Positions 16,219-23,841 of a DNA stretch of 36,708 nucleotides are shown here, one piece after another. Under the pieces are notes generated by a model. It did no database searches, had not been told where the DNA came from, and worked only from the letters and a program-made list of their open reading frames with translations. The DNA is taken from positions 1-36,708 of the forward strand of contig NZ_JOEE01000013.1 of the NCBI RefSeq assembly GCF_000720925.1, read 5' to 3'. Each line of letters starts with the position of its first letter. Position 1 is the stretch's first letter. The position numbers and the translations under genes are program-made. This stretch comes from Phycicoccus jejuensis (GTDB lineage: Bacteria > Actinomycetota > Actinomycetes > Actinomycetales > Dermatophilaceae).

Positions 16219-16575
16219 TTGATCAGAATGACGATGACGACGGCGGACTTCGCCACCGATGATGGGGTCATGGGACCTCGAGCCGACCGCCCCAAGCGGC
16301 GGACTTTCACGGCGGAGTTCAAGGCGCAGGTGCTGGCCGAGTACGACGCCGCTGACCGTGAGGAACGGGGTGCGATCTTGCGCCGTGAGGGGTTGTACAC
16401 CTCGCACATCGCCGAGTGGCGCAAGGCCGCGGACGCCAGCGCCCGGGCCGCGTTGGCCTCGGGCGCGCGGGGCCGCCCCGGGCGGGACAAGCGTGATCGG
16501 GAGCTCGAGGCGCTGCGGGTGCGGGCGGAGAAGGCCGAGGCGGAGCTGGCCGGTCGCGGGCGGCGCTGGACCTGA
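16219..16575 (+). pseudogene. IS3 orfA transposase subunit, probably frameshifted
   Basis: A 118-residue product with the orfA HTH (RRTFTAEFKAQVLAEYDAAD, REGLYTSHIAEWRKA) followed by a Leu-zipper-like helix (RELEALRVRAEKAEAELA). The frame then ends abruptly in GRGRRWT. The next frame continues with RAALDLMGKAHALLETLSES, which is what family members have at this point, and it ends at TGA 16644-16646, overlapping the orfB GTG. A one-base loss near 16552-16556 would explain this. The element is therefore probably unable to transpose unless frameshifting restores orfA. Confidence 0.7.
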
Positions 16576-16642
16576 TGGGAAAAGCACACGCGCTCTTGGA
16601 GACGCTCTCCGAGAGCGCGGCCACCGAGAAGCGGTCGAGGCA

Positions 16643-17644
16643 GTGATCAACCCGGCCGTGGACACCCTGGCACAGCTGGTCGGGACCGCGGCCGCGTGCA
16701 CCCTGCTGGGCCGACCCCGAGCGAGCCACTACCGGGCGAAGCGGCCACCGATGCTGGGCCCGAAACCGCGCCGGCCGGCGGCAGCCAACGCGCTCACCGA
16801 CACCGAGCGGGCCCAGGTGCTGACGGTGCTGACCAGCGACCGGTTCGTCGACAAGTCCGTCGCCCAAGCCTGGGCCACCCTGCTGGATGAGGGGACATAC
16901 CTGTGCTCGATGTCGAGCATGCACCGGATCCTGCGAGCCAACCACGCTGCCGGAGAACGCCGCTCGCAGGCAACACACGCCGCCCCAACCGTCCCGGAGC
17001 TGCTGGCCACCCGGCCGGGGCAGGTGTGGTCCTGGGACATCACCAAGCTGCGCGGCCCACAGCGCGGGGTCTACTTCGACCTGTACGTCGTGCTCGACAT
17101 CTTCTCCCGGTACGTCGTCGGCTGGACCGTCGCCGCCCGCGAGGACTCCCAGCTCGCCAAGGAGCTGCTCGAGCAGGCCATGGGCATGCACGGTGTGCCC
17201 CAGGTGGTCCACGCCGACCGGGGCACCTCGATGACCTCCAAACCCGTGGCGCAGCTGCTGGTGGACCTGGGCGTGACCCGGTCCCACTCCCGGCCCCACG
17301 TCAGCAACGACAACCCGTACAGCGAGTCGCAGTTCAAGACGATGAAGTACGCCCCGGTCTTCCCCGACCGGTTCGGGTCCCTGGCTGACGCTCGCACCTT
17401 CGGCGAGGCATTCTTCGGCTACTACAACCACGAGCACCGCCACGCCGGGATCGGGTTGCACACCCCGGCCTCGGTCCACCACGGCACCCACCACCGAATC
17501 CGAGCGCTGCGCCAGCAGACCCTCAACGCCGCCTACGCGGCCCATCCGGAACGGTTCGGCCACCGCCGACCCCAGCCACCGAAGATTCCGACCGAGGCCT
17601 GGATCAACCAACCCTCACGAGAGGCGCTCATACAAAGCGCGTAA
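16643..17644 (+). CDS. IS3-family transposase orfB
   Basis: A 333-residue protein starting from the GTG at 16643, which overlaps the expected orfA stop (GTGA). A helical N-terminus (VDTLAQLVGTAAACTLLGRP) and HTH_21-like region lead into the rve integrase core. Catalytic acids are in WSWDITKLRG (first Asp), VVHADRGTSM (second Asp) and NPYSESQFKTMKY (Glu); the end has FGYYNHEHRHAGIGLHTPAS. All three DDE residues are present and the frame is intact, so this subunit should be active if orfA product is available. Confidence 0.88.
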   Translation: MINPAVDTLAQLVGTAAACTLLGRPRASHYRAKRPPMLGPKPRRPAAANALTDTERAQVLTVLTSDRFVDKSVAQAWATLLDEGTYLCSMSSMHRILRANHAAGERRSQATHAAPTVPELLATRPGQVWSWDITKLRGPQRGVYFDLYVVLDIFSRYVVGWTVAAREDSQLAKELLEQAMGMHGVPQVVHADRGTSMTSKPVAQLLVDLGVTRSHSRPHVSNDNPYSESQFKTMKYAPVFPDRFGSLADARTFGEAFFGYYNHEHRHAGIGLHTPASVHHGTHHRIRALRQQTLNAAYAAHPERFGHRRPQPPKIPTEAWINQPSREALIQSA

Positions 17645-17799
17645 ACCCCGACTGTCTCATCCGACTTGACACGTTCCGACACGCTGGTGGACTGGCTCCG
17701 GCACGGGGCCTCTTCAGCTTCTGAGCACGACAAGCGCAGAGCATTCGTTCACTGCAGTGAGGTACTGGAAGGCCGACGGCTCGTCGCATACCGTCAGGC

Positions 17800-18498
17800 A
17801 TGCCTGTAGGCCATCCGGAACTCGATTGGCTCGCGCGACGCCGCGCCGGTGAGTCGGTTCGGTTGATCGCACAGCGATCGGGCGTGTCTGCGTGGGAAGT
17901 GACTAAGGCGACCAAACGGTTCGGTCCCTTCCCGAAGGCAGACCAGCAGCTGGGCAGGACGTACCTCACTACCTTCCTGCTCGAAGAGCGGCGCCAACGC
18001 TGGATCGCGGACCGACGCCGTGGGGTCCGCGTGAAGGAAATCGCTGAGCGCGACAAGATCCCGCACCAGAGCGTCACTCGCGTAACCAGCGGGTGGGGCC
18101 CCTACCCGGCCCGGGAGACCGTAGAGGCATGGGTGGAGGCCCGCCAGCGTGGTCGTTCAATGGGAACGATCGCGCTGGAGTTCGGTGTCCTGCCTGCGAC
18201 TGTGAAGCGCTTCACGACGCCCCATGGTCCATTCCCCCGACCCGCCCAGGTGCCGGACGGGATCGAGACGCGCGAGTCGATTGCCCGCCGAGCGGGAGTG
18301 AGCGACTCGGCTGTGCGCAAGTGGCGGCACCTGCCCGAACCGGATTGGGTCACAGCGAAGGGGCGGCCTGTGTGGCTCTCGTCAACGATCGACTGTTGGC
18401 TCGACAGCGGAGCCCTGACGCGCTGCGACGTGTGCGGAGCGAGGCCGGTGTCGCTGACGTTCCACCTCGGCTACCGCCACGGTCAATCCTCGCGATAG
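17800..18498 (+). CDS. multi-HTH DNA-binding protein with C-terminal zinc motif
   Basis: A 232-residue protein starting at the ATG at 17800. Three related modules of about 42 residues each hold an HTH and end in G-P-F/Y-P: residues 6-46 (SVRLIAQRSGVSAWEV), 62-103 (RVKEIAERDKIPHQSV) and 105-147 (SMGTIALEFGVLPATV). A fourth, MerR-like unit follows at about 155-205 (ESIARRAGVSDSAVRKW). The tail has CDVC and HLGYRH, a probable C2H2 zinc knuckle. Tandem HTHs would read a long or repeated DNA target. It is the last gene before the toxin-antitoxin pair and the cassette array, but its target is unknown. Confidence 0.75.
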   Translation: MPVGHPELDWLARRRAGESVRLIAQRSGVSAWEVTKATKRFGPFPKADQQLGRTYLTTFLLEERRQRWIADRRRGVRVKEIAERDKIPHQSVTRVTSGWGPYPARETVEAWVEARQRGRSMGTIALEFGVLPATVKRFTTPHGPFPRPAQVPDGIETRESIARRAGVSDSAVRKWRHLPEPDWVTAKGRPVWLSSTIDCWLDSGALTRCDVCGARPVSLTFHLGYRHGQSSR

Positions 18499-18792
18499 GC
18501 CCGGCCACGCACCCGCGGGTGAGTGAGAGAGGTGAAGGGCGGTACCGCCGCTTCCTGTCACGCTCCGTTGACGGCCGGCAGACCTGAAGAGCGGGTGCCA
18601 GCCTCGCGCCCAATGTCTTATGGCACATGAGGCCAGTTGTGAACCTCGCTTCGGAACTCGCCCTGTTCGGTTGCGTAGGTCGAGCGCGAGTGCCGCGCGC
18701 GCCAGGCGCACTGCCGTCTTGGTTTGTGCGGGCTCCTGTGGGCGGTGCTTCCGTAGGTGGTCGACGTCGCTGGTCCGAGTTCGCTGACGCGG
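18499..18792. other. intergenic region without a recognised gene
   Basis: About 290 bp between convergent genes. Both strands are open only in short Arg-rich frames that do not look coding. No repeat core or terminator hairpin was found by eye. Confidence 0.5.
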
Positions 18793-19122
18793 TCATGGAA
18801 GGTCGAGCGCCGCTTTCAGCCCTCTGCTCACGCTCGTCATCATCGGACCACTGAGTGCGCCGAGGTCGCGCGAGACTTCGTCCTCATACAGTTCCATGAT
18901 GTCGTCGCACACTACCCAGCCAACAAAGCGCTCCCCGTGGCCGAGTGCCACGATGCTGGGGAGGGAGGGCTTGCGGCTGGTTGTGAGCCGAACAACAAGT
19001 GCAGTTCGCAGGGCTCGGTTGCGTTGATTGTTCGACACCACGAGGAAGTATTTCTCCGCGCCGATGTTCGGCAGCGTTGCTCCGTACACCCGCCCACGAA
19101 TGAACGGCCCTTGGAAAGTCAC
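18793..19122 (-). CDS. MazF/PemK-type toxin
   Basis: A 109-residue protein of the PemK/MazF endoribonuclease fold. It starts FIRGRVYGATLPNIGAEKYF, where family members have the G-x-V-(Y/W)-x-A strand, and continues LVVSNNQRNRALRTALVVRL (the VVSN(D/N)..N strand). It ends with FVGWVVCDDIMELYEDEV, matching the conserved loop before the final helix, and MTSVSRGLKAAL. MazF toxins cleave mRNA at short motifs. The start overlaps the upstream antitoxin stop by 4 bp (ATGA), the usual operon order. It lies about 500 bp outside the first cassette core and may help retain the array. Confidence 0.85.
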   Translation of the reverse strand: MTFQGPFIRGRVYGATLPNIGAEKYFLVVSNNQRNRALRTALVVRLTTSRKPSLPSIVALGHGERFVGWVVCDDIMELYEDEVSRDLGALSGPMMTSVSRGLKAALDLP

Positions 19123-19442
19123 TCTTCGTCAGCCCACCGGGGGCGGCGGCGACGGCTGATGTCGCGACGCTCGAGGCTGTCGGCCTCCAGTTGCTGCGCA
19201 AGCTCGGCGTAACCGGCCTCGGCAGCAGCCGCGCGCACCGCTCCAAGGCCCGCCTCGAACACCGCGTGAAGCAGGGCGCTCTCGCTCATGCTGGCGGCGT
19301 CGTCATGGATGTCTGCTCCCAGTTGCTCCAGGGCCCGTTGGTGGCTGGGGGATGTGCGGATCAGGCCGAGGTCGATCTCATCCTGCGCTGTCAGCGGAAG
19401 TGAGGGGCGGCGGATGACCTTGCCCTGCATGCGCGTAGCCAT
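19119..19442 (-). CDS. antitoxin partner of the MazF-type toxin
   Basis: A 107-residue protein starting MATRMQGKVIRRPSLPLTAQ. I chose the ATG at 19442 because the -10 box CACAAT (19455-19450) places the transcript start there, giving a leaderless mRNA; ATG at 19451 would overlap the -10 box. The N-terminus is basic and strand-like (DNA binding). The middle is helical (SESALLHAVFEAGLGAVRAA) and the C-terminus is very charged (RRRRPRWADEE), as expected for a toxin-binding tail. The fold class is not certain. It is coupled to the toxin by a 4-bp overlap and probably autoregulated. Confidence 0.75.
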   Translation of the reverse strand: MATRMQGKVIRRPSLPLTAQDEIDLGLIRTSPSHQRALEQLGADIHDDAASMSESALLHAVFEAGLGAVRAAAAEAGYAELAQQLEADSLERRDISRRRRPRWADEE

Positions 19443-19449
19443 GTTCGAC

Positions 19450-19478
19450 ATTGTGCCGCACTGAGTGATGCGTGTCAA
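19450..19478 (-). promoter_or_regulatory. sigma-70-type promoter of the toxin-antitoxin operon
   Basis: On the minus strand TTGACA (19478-19473) is followed after 17 nt by CACAAT (19455-19450), close to ideal spacing. The expected start point coincides with the ATG at 19442. The spacer includes CACTCAGTGCGG, and TTAGTGCATCA lies just upstream. These are possible half-sites for antitoxin binding. Confidence 0.6.
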
Positions 19479-19616
19479 TGATGCACTAAGGCGGGCGACG
19501 AACCGCGAGCCAACGCCACCGCGGTGCGCATCCAGCGATCGTGGGGGGTAGCCCGCCTCACGGAAGGCGTCCCTAGATGCGACGGCTGGCGGCAAAGTGA
19601 CGCACGCCGACTTCAG

Positions 19617-19635
19617 CTCTCATGCCGATGAGCGG
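19617..19635 (+). repeat. first core, collapsed to a compact hairpin
   Basis: CTCTCATGCCGATGAGCGG: CTCAT and ATGAG pair around GCCG, and the right arm continues as GCGG. It reads like a core and its complementary arm with the middle removed. It marks the left edge of the array and could be an attI-like or terminal site. Confidence 0.55.
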
Positions 19636-19648
19636 ACGAACGAGGATG

Positions 19649-19999
19649 ATGTGCTGCGTGGATCACAAAGTTGACCTCGACGAACTTGCGACGCGACTGG
19701 AACGGGCGCGGGCTGAGTGGGAGCGGACGGCGCGCGTGGGTCCTCTGACATGGCGCGACGAACAAGCCCCTTGGCCGCAGCCGATCGTGCACGAACGCTG
19801 TGCGGTTGCCGTCCCAGAGTCGGTCGGCGTCGTCCTGCGGCGTGGAGAGGACGAAGCGGAGTTCGTCGTGTGGACTGGCGGCTGGGCTGACATTGGCATG
19901 CTGCTGGACGGTGAGGTTTGGGACCTCTACGCCGAGTTCCACGACGTCAGCGGTGCATACGCTGCCGTGGCCCGAAACGTTGAGGACTTTCTCGCCTGA
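19649..19999 (+). CDS. cassette 1: hypothetical acidic protein
   Basis: A 116-residue protein (start MCCVDHKVDLDELATRLERA at 19649; ATG 19646 and GTG 19658 are alternatives, with GAGG just upstream). It has an N-terminal helix, then strands CAVAVPESVGVVLRRGE and AEFVVWTGGWADIGML, then LYAEFHDVSGAYAAVARNVE. The size, acidity and alternating sheet-helix layout resemble immunity proteins of polymorphic toxin systems, but I cannot assign a family. The stop lies 10 bp before the next core. It is the first gene of the array. Confidence 0.65.
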   Translation: MCCVDHKVDLDELATRLERARAEWERTARVGPLTWRDEQAPWPQPIVHERCAVAVPESVGVVLRRGEDEAEFVVWTGGWADIGMLLDGEVWDLYAEFHDVSGAYAAVARNVEDFLA

Positions 20000-20009
20000 G
20001 CCCACCATC

Positions 20010-20022
20010 CGCTCATGCCGCG
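20010..20022 (+). repeat. perfect cassette core between cassettes 1 and 2
   Basis: CGCTCATGCCGCG without mismatch. A weak complementary arm (CATGCGGGG) lies about 28 nt downstream. Confidence 0.8.
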
Positions 20023-20077
20023 TTGAGACTGCAAGTCACCATGCGGGGACGCTTCCCGCGTGGGTACCTTTCGAGGC

Positions 20078-20587
20078 ATGATCAGCCCGTTTGCCGCGGA
20101 GGGCATCTGGATCCCCTTGGACCACGACGTCGCTTGGGCACCCTTTGAGGGATTCCACTTCGAGGCGAACTACTACGAGACCGAGCAACCGGCGATTGCA
20201 CTTCCGGAGGACGCCCTGGTCGTAGACCTGGCCCCGGTCTTTACCGACGAGGGTGCGATGTTCGCCGCCGGAGAAGCCGCGATCAACGCCTCGGCCCTAC
20301 GTGCGTTCGTGTCGCTCGCGGGGGACCTCGAGATGACAGCCCTCGACTGGCAGCACACCCCCTACCGGTACTCCCCCGCGAAGCACGCGTTGGCCAACAT
20401 CGAGGCGTGGCCCGTCCCGGTCTTTCCTAACGGGGACTACTACATCCATCTCGGACCCGACGCTGCGTGGGGAACCTTCGGGCACCCCTGGCAACGAACC
20501 ATCACACTCTGGGGACGCAGCCTCACCGAGTCTCTCGGTGCCGACCTTCTTTCATGGTTGCCCCGTCACCCGCAGAGCCGAACCTGA
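20078..20587 (+). CDS. cassette 2: DUF2716-like protein
   Basis: A 169-residue protein starting MISPFAAEGIWIPLDHDVAW at 20078, with CGAGG just before it; GTG at 20060 is an alternative. It has the landmarks I associate with DUF2716: an early HDVAWAPFEGFHFE, a middle LDWQHTPYRY, and a conserved end VFPNGDYYIHLGPDAAWGTF followed by GHPWQRTITLWG. The family has no established activity. The stop is next to a degenerate core at 20590. It appears intact and is one of the better-recognised cargo genes. Confidence 0.7.
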   Translation: MISPFAAEGIWIPLDHDVAWAPFEGFHFEANYYETEQPAIALPEDALVVDLAPVFTDEGAMFAAGEAAINASALRAFVSLAGDLEMTALDWQHTPYRYSPAKHALANIEAWPVPVFPNGDYYIHLGPDAAWGTFGHPWQRTITLWGRSLTESLGADLLSWLPRHPQSRT

Positions 20588-20658
20588 TGTCCTCATCTGC
20601 CGCGATGCGATTCCCCAAGGGACCGGCCACGACTCTCCTGAGTGACAGGATCTGAACC

Positions 20659-21024
20659 GTGACCGCCAAGGAGTTCGCTGATCGTCTTGAAGCCGAGACC
20701 TATCGGGGCGACGACGGCCTGGTGGGCGTCTACGAGTTCCAGCCGTCCGATGACGACGCCCTCTGGATCTCGGAACGCCTCTTCCGTCGGGTGACTCGAG
20801 TGGCCGAGGCATACGAACTGCACACCCTTCCGATGCTCGGCGGCTCGGACCCGGTGACCCTGGGCAGGCCGATGTTGGCCTCCATGGTCGACGAACTGGA
20901 GTTTCTCACCGATCAACTCAACGACCCGCTGGTCCATGAAACCGCCCAGGTGCTGACCGATTTCATGACGATCCGACTTCGACGACCTAGCTGGGAAGGC
21001 TTCGTCACTGTCGAAGGCGACTGA
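20659..21024 (+). CDS. cassette 3: hypothetical protein
   Basis: A 121-residue acidic protein starting with GTG at 20659 (MTAKEFADRLEAETYRGDDG). It is mostly helical (ISERLFRRVTRVAEAYELHT, LASMVDELEFLTDQLNDPL) with a final FMTIRLRRPSWEGFVTVEGD. There are no membrane spans or catalytic motifs and I recognise no family; the overall character is immunity-protein-like. The stop is 9 bp before the next core (21034). Confidence 0.65.
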   Translation: MTAKEFADRLEAETYRGDDGLVGVYEFQPSDDDALWISERLFRRVTRVAEAYELHTLPMLGGSDPVTLGRPMLASMVDELEFLTDQLNDPLVHETAQVLTDFMTIRLRRPSWEGFVTVEGD

Positions 21025-21033
21025 GAAAAGCTG

Positions 21034-21077
21034 CGCTCATACCGCGTCTCGTACGGCCTTATCGCCGCGGTAAGGGG
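21034..21077 (+). repeat. cassette core with a strong complementary arm
   Basis: CGCTCATACCGCG (one change from consensus) is followed 17 nt later by CGCGGTAAGGGGG. TACCGCG/CGCGGTA pair perfectly. The resulting hairpin with extra unpaired bases resembles the folded form of an attC site. Confidence 0.65.
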
Positions 21078-21231
21078 GTCAGGGTGCGGCAGGGACTACC
21101 TGGGGTCACGATCGCTGACCTCGACGCGCGGGCCTCCCCGCCTGCCGCCCTTGACGTCTGCCGCTTCGGCTCTTCGCCTCGGGCTCCCCTGGGAACCTGT
21201 TGTCGGATGCAGGAACGGTAGCGGAAACGAC
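21047..21231. other. cassette 4: no recognisable gene
   Basis: About 185 bp between two cores. No frame on either strand looks like a protein. It could be a decayed or RNA-encoding cassette; I see no specific RNA structure beyond the left core hairpin. Confidence 0.5.
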
Positions 21232-21304
21232 CGCTCATGCCGCGGAGCGGTGCGACCTTGTCGATGCCAGGTGCCCAGGGGCGGGGCATGGAACACTTCC
21301 GCTC

Positions 21305-21733
21305 GTGACGTCCACCGGGGAGCAGCGCCGCCGGCAGGTCTGGTGGGTCATCGATCGGCGGTTCCTTGACCGGTGGCCGGTACGCCTCAGCGCGGCGTTC
21401 TTGGTCGTTCTTGGCTTCACGCTTGCCTCTCACAACCTAGGTGAGCCGTGGGTTATCGCATTTGCGATTGCCTTCCTTTGCATCGGCTCTGCGCTGACGA
21501 GCCGGGGCGTCGACCGCGCGCCAGGGCGGTCCCGCCGGCTCACACTCCTGACGGTGGTCTCAGCGGGATCCTTTTTGGCATTGGGTTTCCTATCGGCAGT
21601 GTCGGAGTCCGACGGTGTCAGGCTGGTGTCAGCCATGGGCGCGGCCGTTGGAGCGATGACGACGATCGATCTCCTGTGGGATTCCTTTCGAGCCGTACGA
21701 CACGACAGAAGCTCGCCCGGTAGTCACCAGTAG
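21305..21733 (+). CDS. cassette 5: four-span membrane protein, copy A
   Basis: A 142-residue protein starting with GTG at 21305, at the same position as its relative at 32308. After a basic N-terminus (GEQRRRQVWWVIDRRFLDRW) it has four hydrophobic helices, with LSAAFLVVLGFTLASHN and PWVIAFAIAFLCIGSAL as the first two, then LLTVVSAGSFLALGFLSAV and VSAMGAAVGAMTTIDLLW. It is about 80 percent identical to cassette 23 across its length, and the similarity extends through the non-coding parts of the cassette up to the cores. No known family is recognised. The pair is the key evidence for cassette behaviour. Confidence 0.75.
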   Translation: MTSTGEQRRRQVWWVIDRRFLDRWPVRLSAAFLVVLGFTLASHNLGEPWVIAFAIAFLCIGSALTSRGVDRAPGRSRRLTLLTVVSAGSFLALGFLSAVSESDGVRLVSAMGAAVGAMTTIDLLWDSFRAVRHDRSSPGSHQ

Positions 21734-21839
21734 CAAACAAGGCCCCCCCGGTCCGAGTTGACCGCTCATGCCGCATGGCGTAGTCGATGTCGCTGGCGTG
21801 AAAGACAGGGCGGCGTCTGCTGGTCGCTAGCCTCCATTC

Positions 21840-22725
21840 ATGGCCGGTTGGCGTGATCGATGGCAGGCGGTGGTTGCCAGTGACGTATCCGGCCGGGACG
21901 GCATCGGCTGGGAGTTCACCCCGCGAGTTGGTGGCGAAGTGGCTTGGGCCATCTTCCGCGAGGACGGTGGCCCCTTCCCGGTTTTCATCTCGTCCCGTGG
22001 TGATGCCGAGCTGCCATCCGCAGAGGACGCGCGGTCGATGACTGAGGAGGCGGTCGCTGATCTCCTCGACGCAGGGGGACATGCCGACGCGGTGGGTTGG
22101 ACGACCCAGAACATCAGCACCGCTCTGTGCCTCGTGCGTGAACCGCTCCTTTCCTGGGAAGGCGAAGAGTGGGCGCTGAACGACCCAGACGCCGGCGAGT
22201 CCGCTGAATGGGCGGTCCCCGCTGATCAGCGGGTGCCGTTCAACTGGCTTGTCGCTAGCACCGGTCAGGGCAGTCGGCAAGTGTCGACGTACCAAGATGA
22301 CGGACTGTTCGGGCTCCTTTTCAGGTCCGAATCCACGCGACGGCTCCCGCCAGCCGCGGACGGAGGTCTCCGTCCCCGCAACGACCCACCAATCCTCCGT
22401 GGCCAGGTGAACCACGTCGAGGTCGCCTATGACGTCCTCGCGGAGGGTGGGCGTACCCCCGGCGTGGTGAGCGAGGTTCTGCTGCACGGTGACCACGAGT
22501 CGACCCTTCTCATCGCAGCTGAGGCTTACTCCCGTGACGACTGGCGCCTGTACGACGAATCCGTGGTCGTCCTGCCCAGCCTCGCGGCCGCAGATGTGCT
22601 GCCATGGGCACCTGACCGTCTTCGCTGGCGATCCACTGCTTGTGCTGGAGGTTGATCCCAGCCCAACGGGGCTCACCGCATTCGCTGTCGCCAGAGTCGA
22701 CCGATTGGGTTCCTCACGTCACTAG
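21840..22725 (+). pseudogene. cassette 6: hypothetical protein, frameshifted near its end
   Basis: The frame from the ATG at 21840 (MAGWRDRWQAVVASDVSGRD) reads well for about 250 residues, with features such as GVVSEVLLHGDHESTLLIAA and DESVVVLPSLAAADVLPW. It then degenerates to RWRSTACAGG and a stop at 22655. From about 22610 another frame carries a protein-like continuation, LTVFAGDPLLVLEVDPSPTG to RLGSSRH, ending at TAG 22723-22725, which is 13 bp before the next core. An indel near 22600-22615 is the simplest reading. The ancestral product was about 295 residues; no family is recognised. Confidence 0.6.
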
Positions 22726-22782
22726 CGCCCCGGACATCCGCTCATGCCGCAGACCGAGCGATCGAGCCAGCCGATGATCTGG

Positions 22783-23298
22783 TCAGACGATCGGTGTCTG
22801 TTTTGGAAACCTCATCGTCGTCATGTCGTTGGCGCAGGCATCGCACAGCGTCCTCTCCACACGTGCGTCCATTCGAAGTGATCCGCACCTGCCGCACCAC
22901 TCACAGACGACTTCCGACGCGGCGCGGTACTTCTCCGTGATCTCGTTCAGCCGATCGGCTTCCTCCGCCGCCGCCTCTCCAGCTCTCGGGCGGGCTTGGA
23001 ACGCGAGCACACCCCACTTCTCTTTGATCGCATAGAACCGATAGTCAGGAAAGGTGGCCGCGAGCTCGTCGTGGCAGGCGCCCACGAGCTCCCTCCACCC
23101 TTCACCGCACCAGACGACCTTGAAGTCGGGATAGCCGGAGTGCGCACGCAGCCGATCGAGCAACTCACTGCTGTTTGTCGGATCCAGAACCCACACGAGC
23201 AGTGATGATGCCGAGTTGATTCGATGAATGCAGGCGCTTGCATCAAACAGGGGGGCCGCGGTCGTCACGTCAAGAGAGGAGGCTCGGGCGCGCGCCAT
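22783..23298 (-). CDS. cassette 7: hypothetical zinc-finger protein, reverse orientation
   Basis: A protein of 171 residues from an ATG at 23298 (MARARASSLDVTTAAPLFDA). The frame stays open up to 23412, where the neighbouring core supplies an ATG, giving up to 209 residues. The N-terminal half holds VWVLDPTNSSELLDRLRAHS and KVVWCGEGWRELVGACHDEL. A helix (EEADRLNEITEKYRAASEVV) follows, then CEWCGRCGSLRMDARVERTL and CDACAND, a likely four-Cys zinc finger. It lies opposite to most array genes, with its stop about 30 bp after a core. Confidence 0.65.
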   Translation of the reverse strand: MARARASSLDVTTAAPLFDASACIHRINSASSLLVWVLDPTNSSELLDRLRAHSGYPDFKVVWCGEGWRELVGACHDELAATFPDYRFYAIKEKWGVLAFQARPRAGEAAAEEADRLNEITEKYRAASEVVCEWCGRCGSLRMDARVERTLCDACANDMTTMRFPKQTPIV

Positions 23299-23405
23299 TC
23301 GCGAGCAGCGCCCCTCGAAGTCGGCCAGCCCGGGCTGCAGCTTGCACCCATCCACCGGGCCACCAGCGCTTAGATGAGGACGAAGCCGAGGTCGGAAAGC
23401 CTGAC

Positions 23406-23448
23406 CGCTCATGCCGCGGATAGGGTGATTGTGATGCCGATGAGCCGC
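23406..23448 (+). repeat. cassette core with complementary arm GCCGATGAGC
   Basis: CGCTCATGCCGCG is followed about 18 nt later by TGCCGATGAGCCGC, pairing with the core (GCTCAT/ATGAGC). It is one of the clearest two-armed copies. Confidence 0.7.
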
Positions 23449-23454
23449 TCCGCC

Positions 23455-23775
23455 TCAGAGGGCTGCCACGAGTTGGACGACGCGATCGACGACGTCGATA
23501 GGGGCTGAGAGAGCGACATCCCAGGTCTCATCGTCGGAGCCGATCAGGATCGAAACGATAGATCCGTCGCATGACCAGAACACGGGGGCTCCCGCGGACC
23601 TGCCGACCGCGACCGAGTTGCGAGACGCCCAGGCGGCGCTGCGGATTGAGTCCAATGAGGCGAACTCAAGCGGCGTTGCCCTAACGTTGACTTCCCATTC
23701 GCCGCTGCTGATCTTGGCGCACGCGACGGTGCGGCCGTCGGCGTCGACTTCAGCGTCGACTGCTACGTCTGCCAT
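23455..23775 (-). CDS. cassette 8: hypothetical small protein, reverse orientation
   Basis: A 106-residue acidic protein, MADVAVDAEVDADGRTVACA to VDRVVQLVAAL. It is strand-rich at first (CAKISSGEWEVNVRATPLEF), with FWSCDGSIVSILIGSDDETW later and a C-terminal helix, again immunity-protein-like in size and composition. No family is assigned. Its start is about 50 bp from the next core, and its stop about 35 bp from the previous one. Confidence 0.6.
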   Translation of the reverse strand: MADVAVDAEVDADGRTVACAKISSGEWEVNVRATPLEFASLDSIRSAAWASRNSVAVGRSAGAPVFWSCDGSIVSILIGSDDETWDVALSAPIDVVDRVVQLVAAL

Positions 23776-23841
23776 GTGCGAATGGTGCCACGCGGCGTGT
23801 CTGCACCAGTTCGTCTGATCGCACTCACATGCCGCGATTCG

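Larger units (their letters stand above)
16166..17664 (+). mobile_element. IS3-family insertion sequence, about 1.5 kb
   Basis: The element is bounded by imperfect inverted ends: TCGGGTGAGACAGCGG on the left and the complement of TCGGATGAGACAGTCGG on the right. It encloses orfA (16219) and orfB (16643). No target duplication could be read, so the exact ends are uncertain by a few bases. It separates the methyltransferase from the multi-HTH gene. It is a different IS3 subtype from the fragments at the window edges. Confidence 0.8.

Noticed and set aside
16319..17611. 430-residue minus-strand frame in the IS3 element
   Set aside because: It is an antisense shadow of orfB, which has clear DDE motifs.
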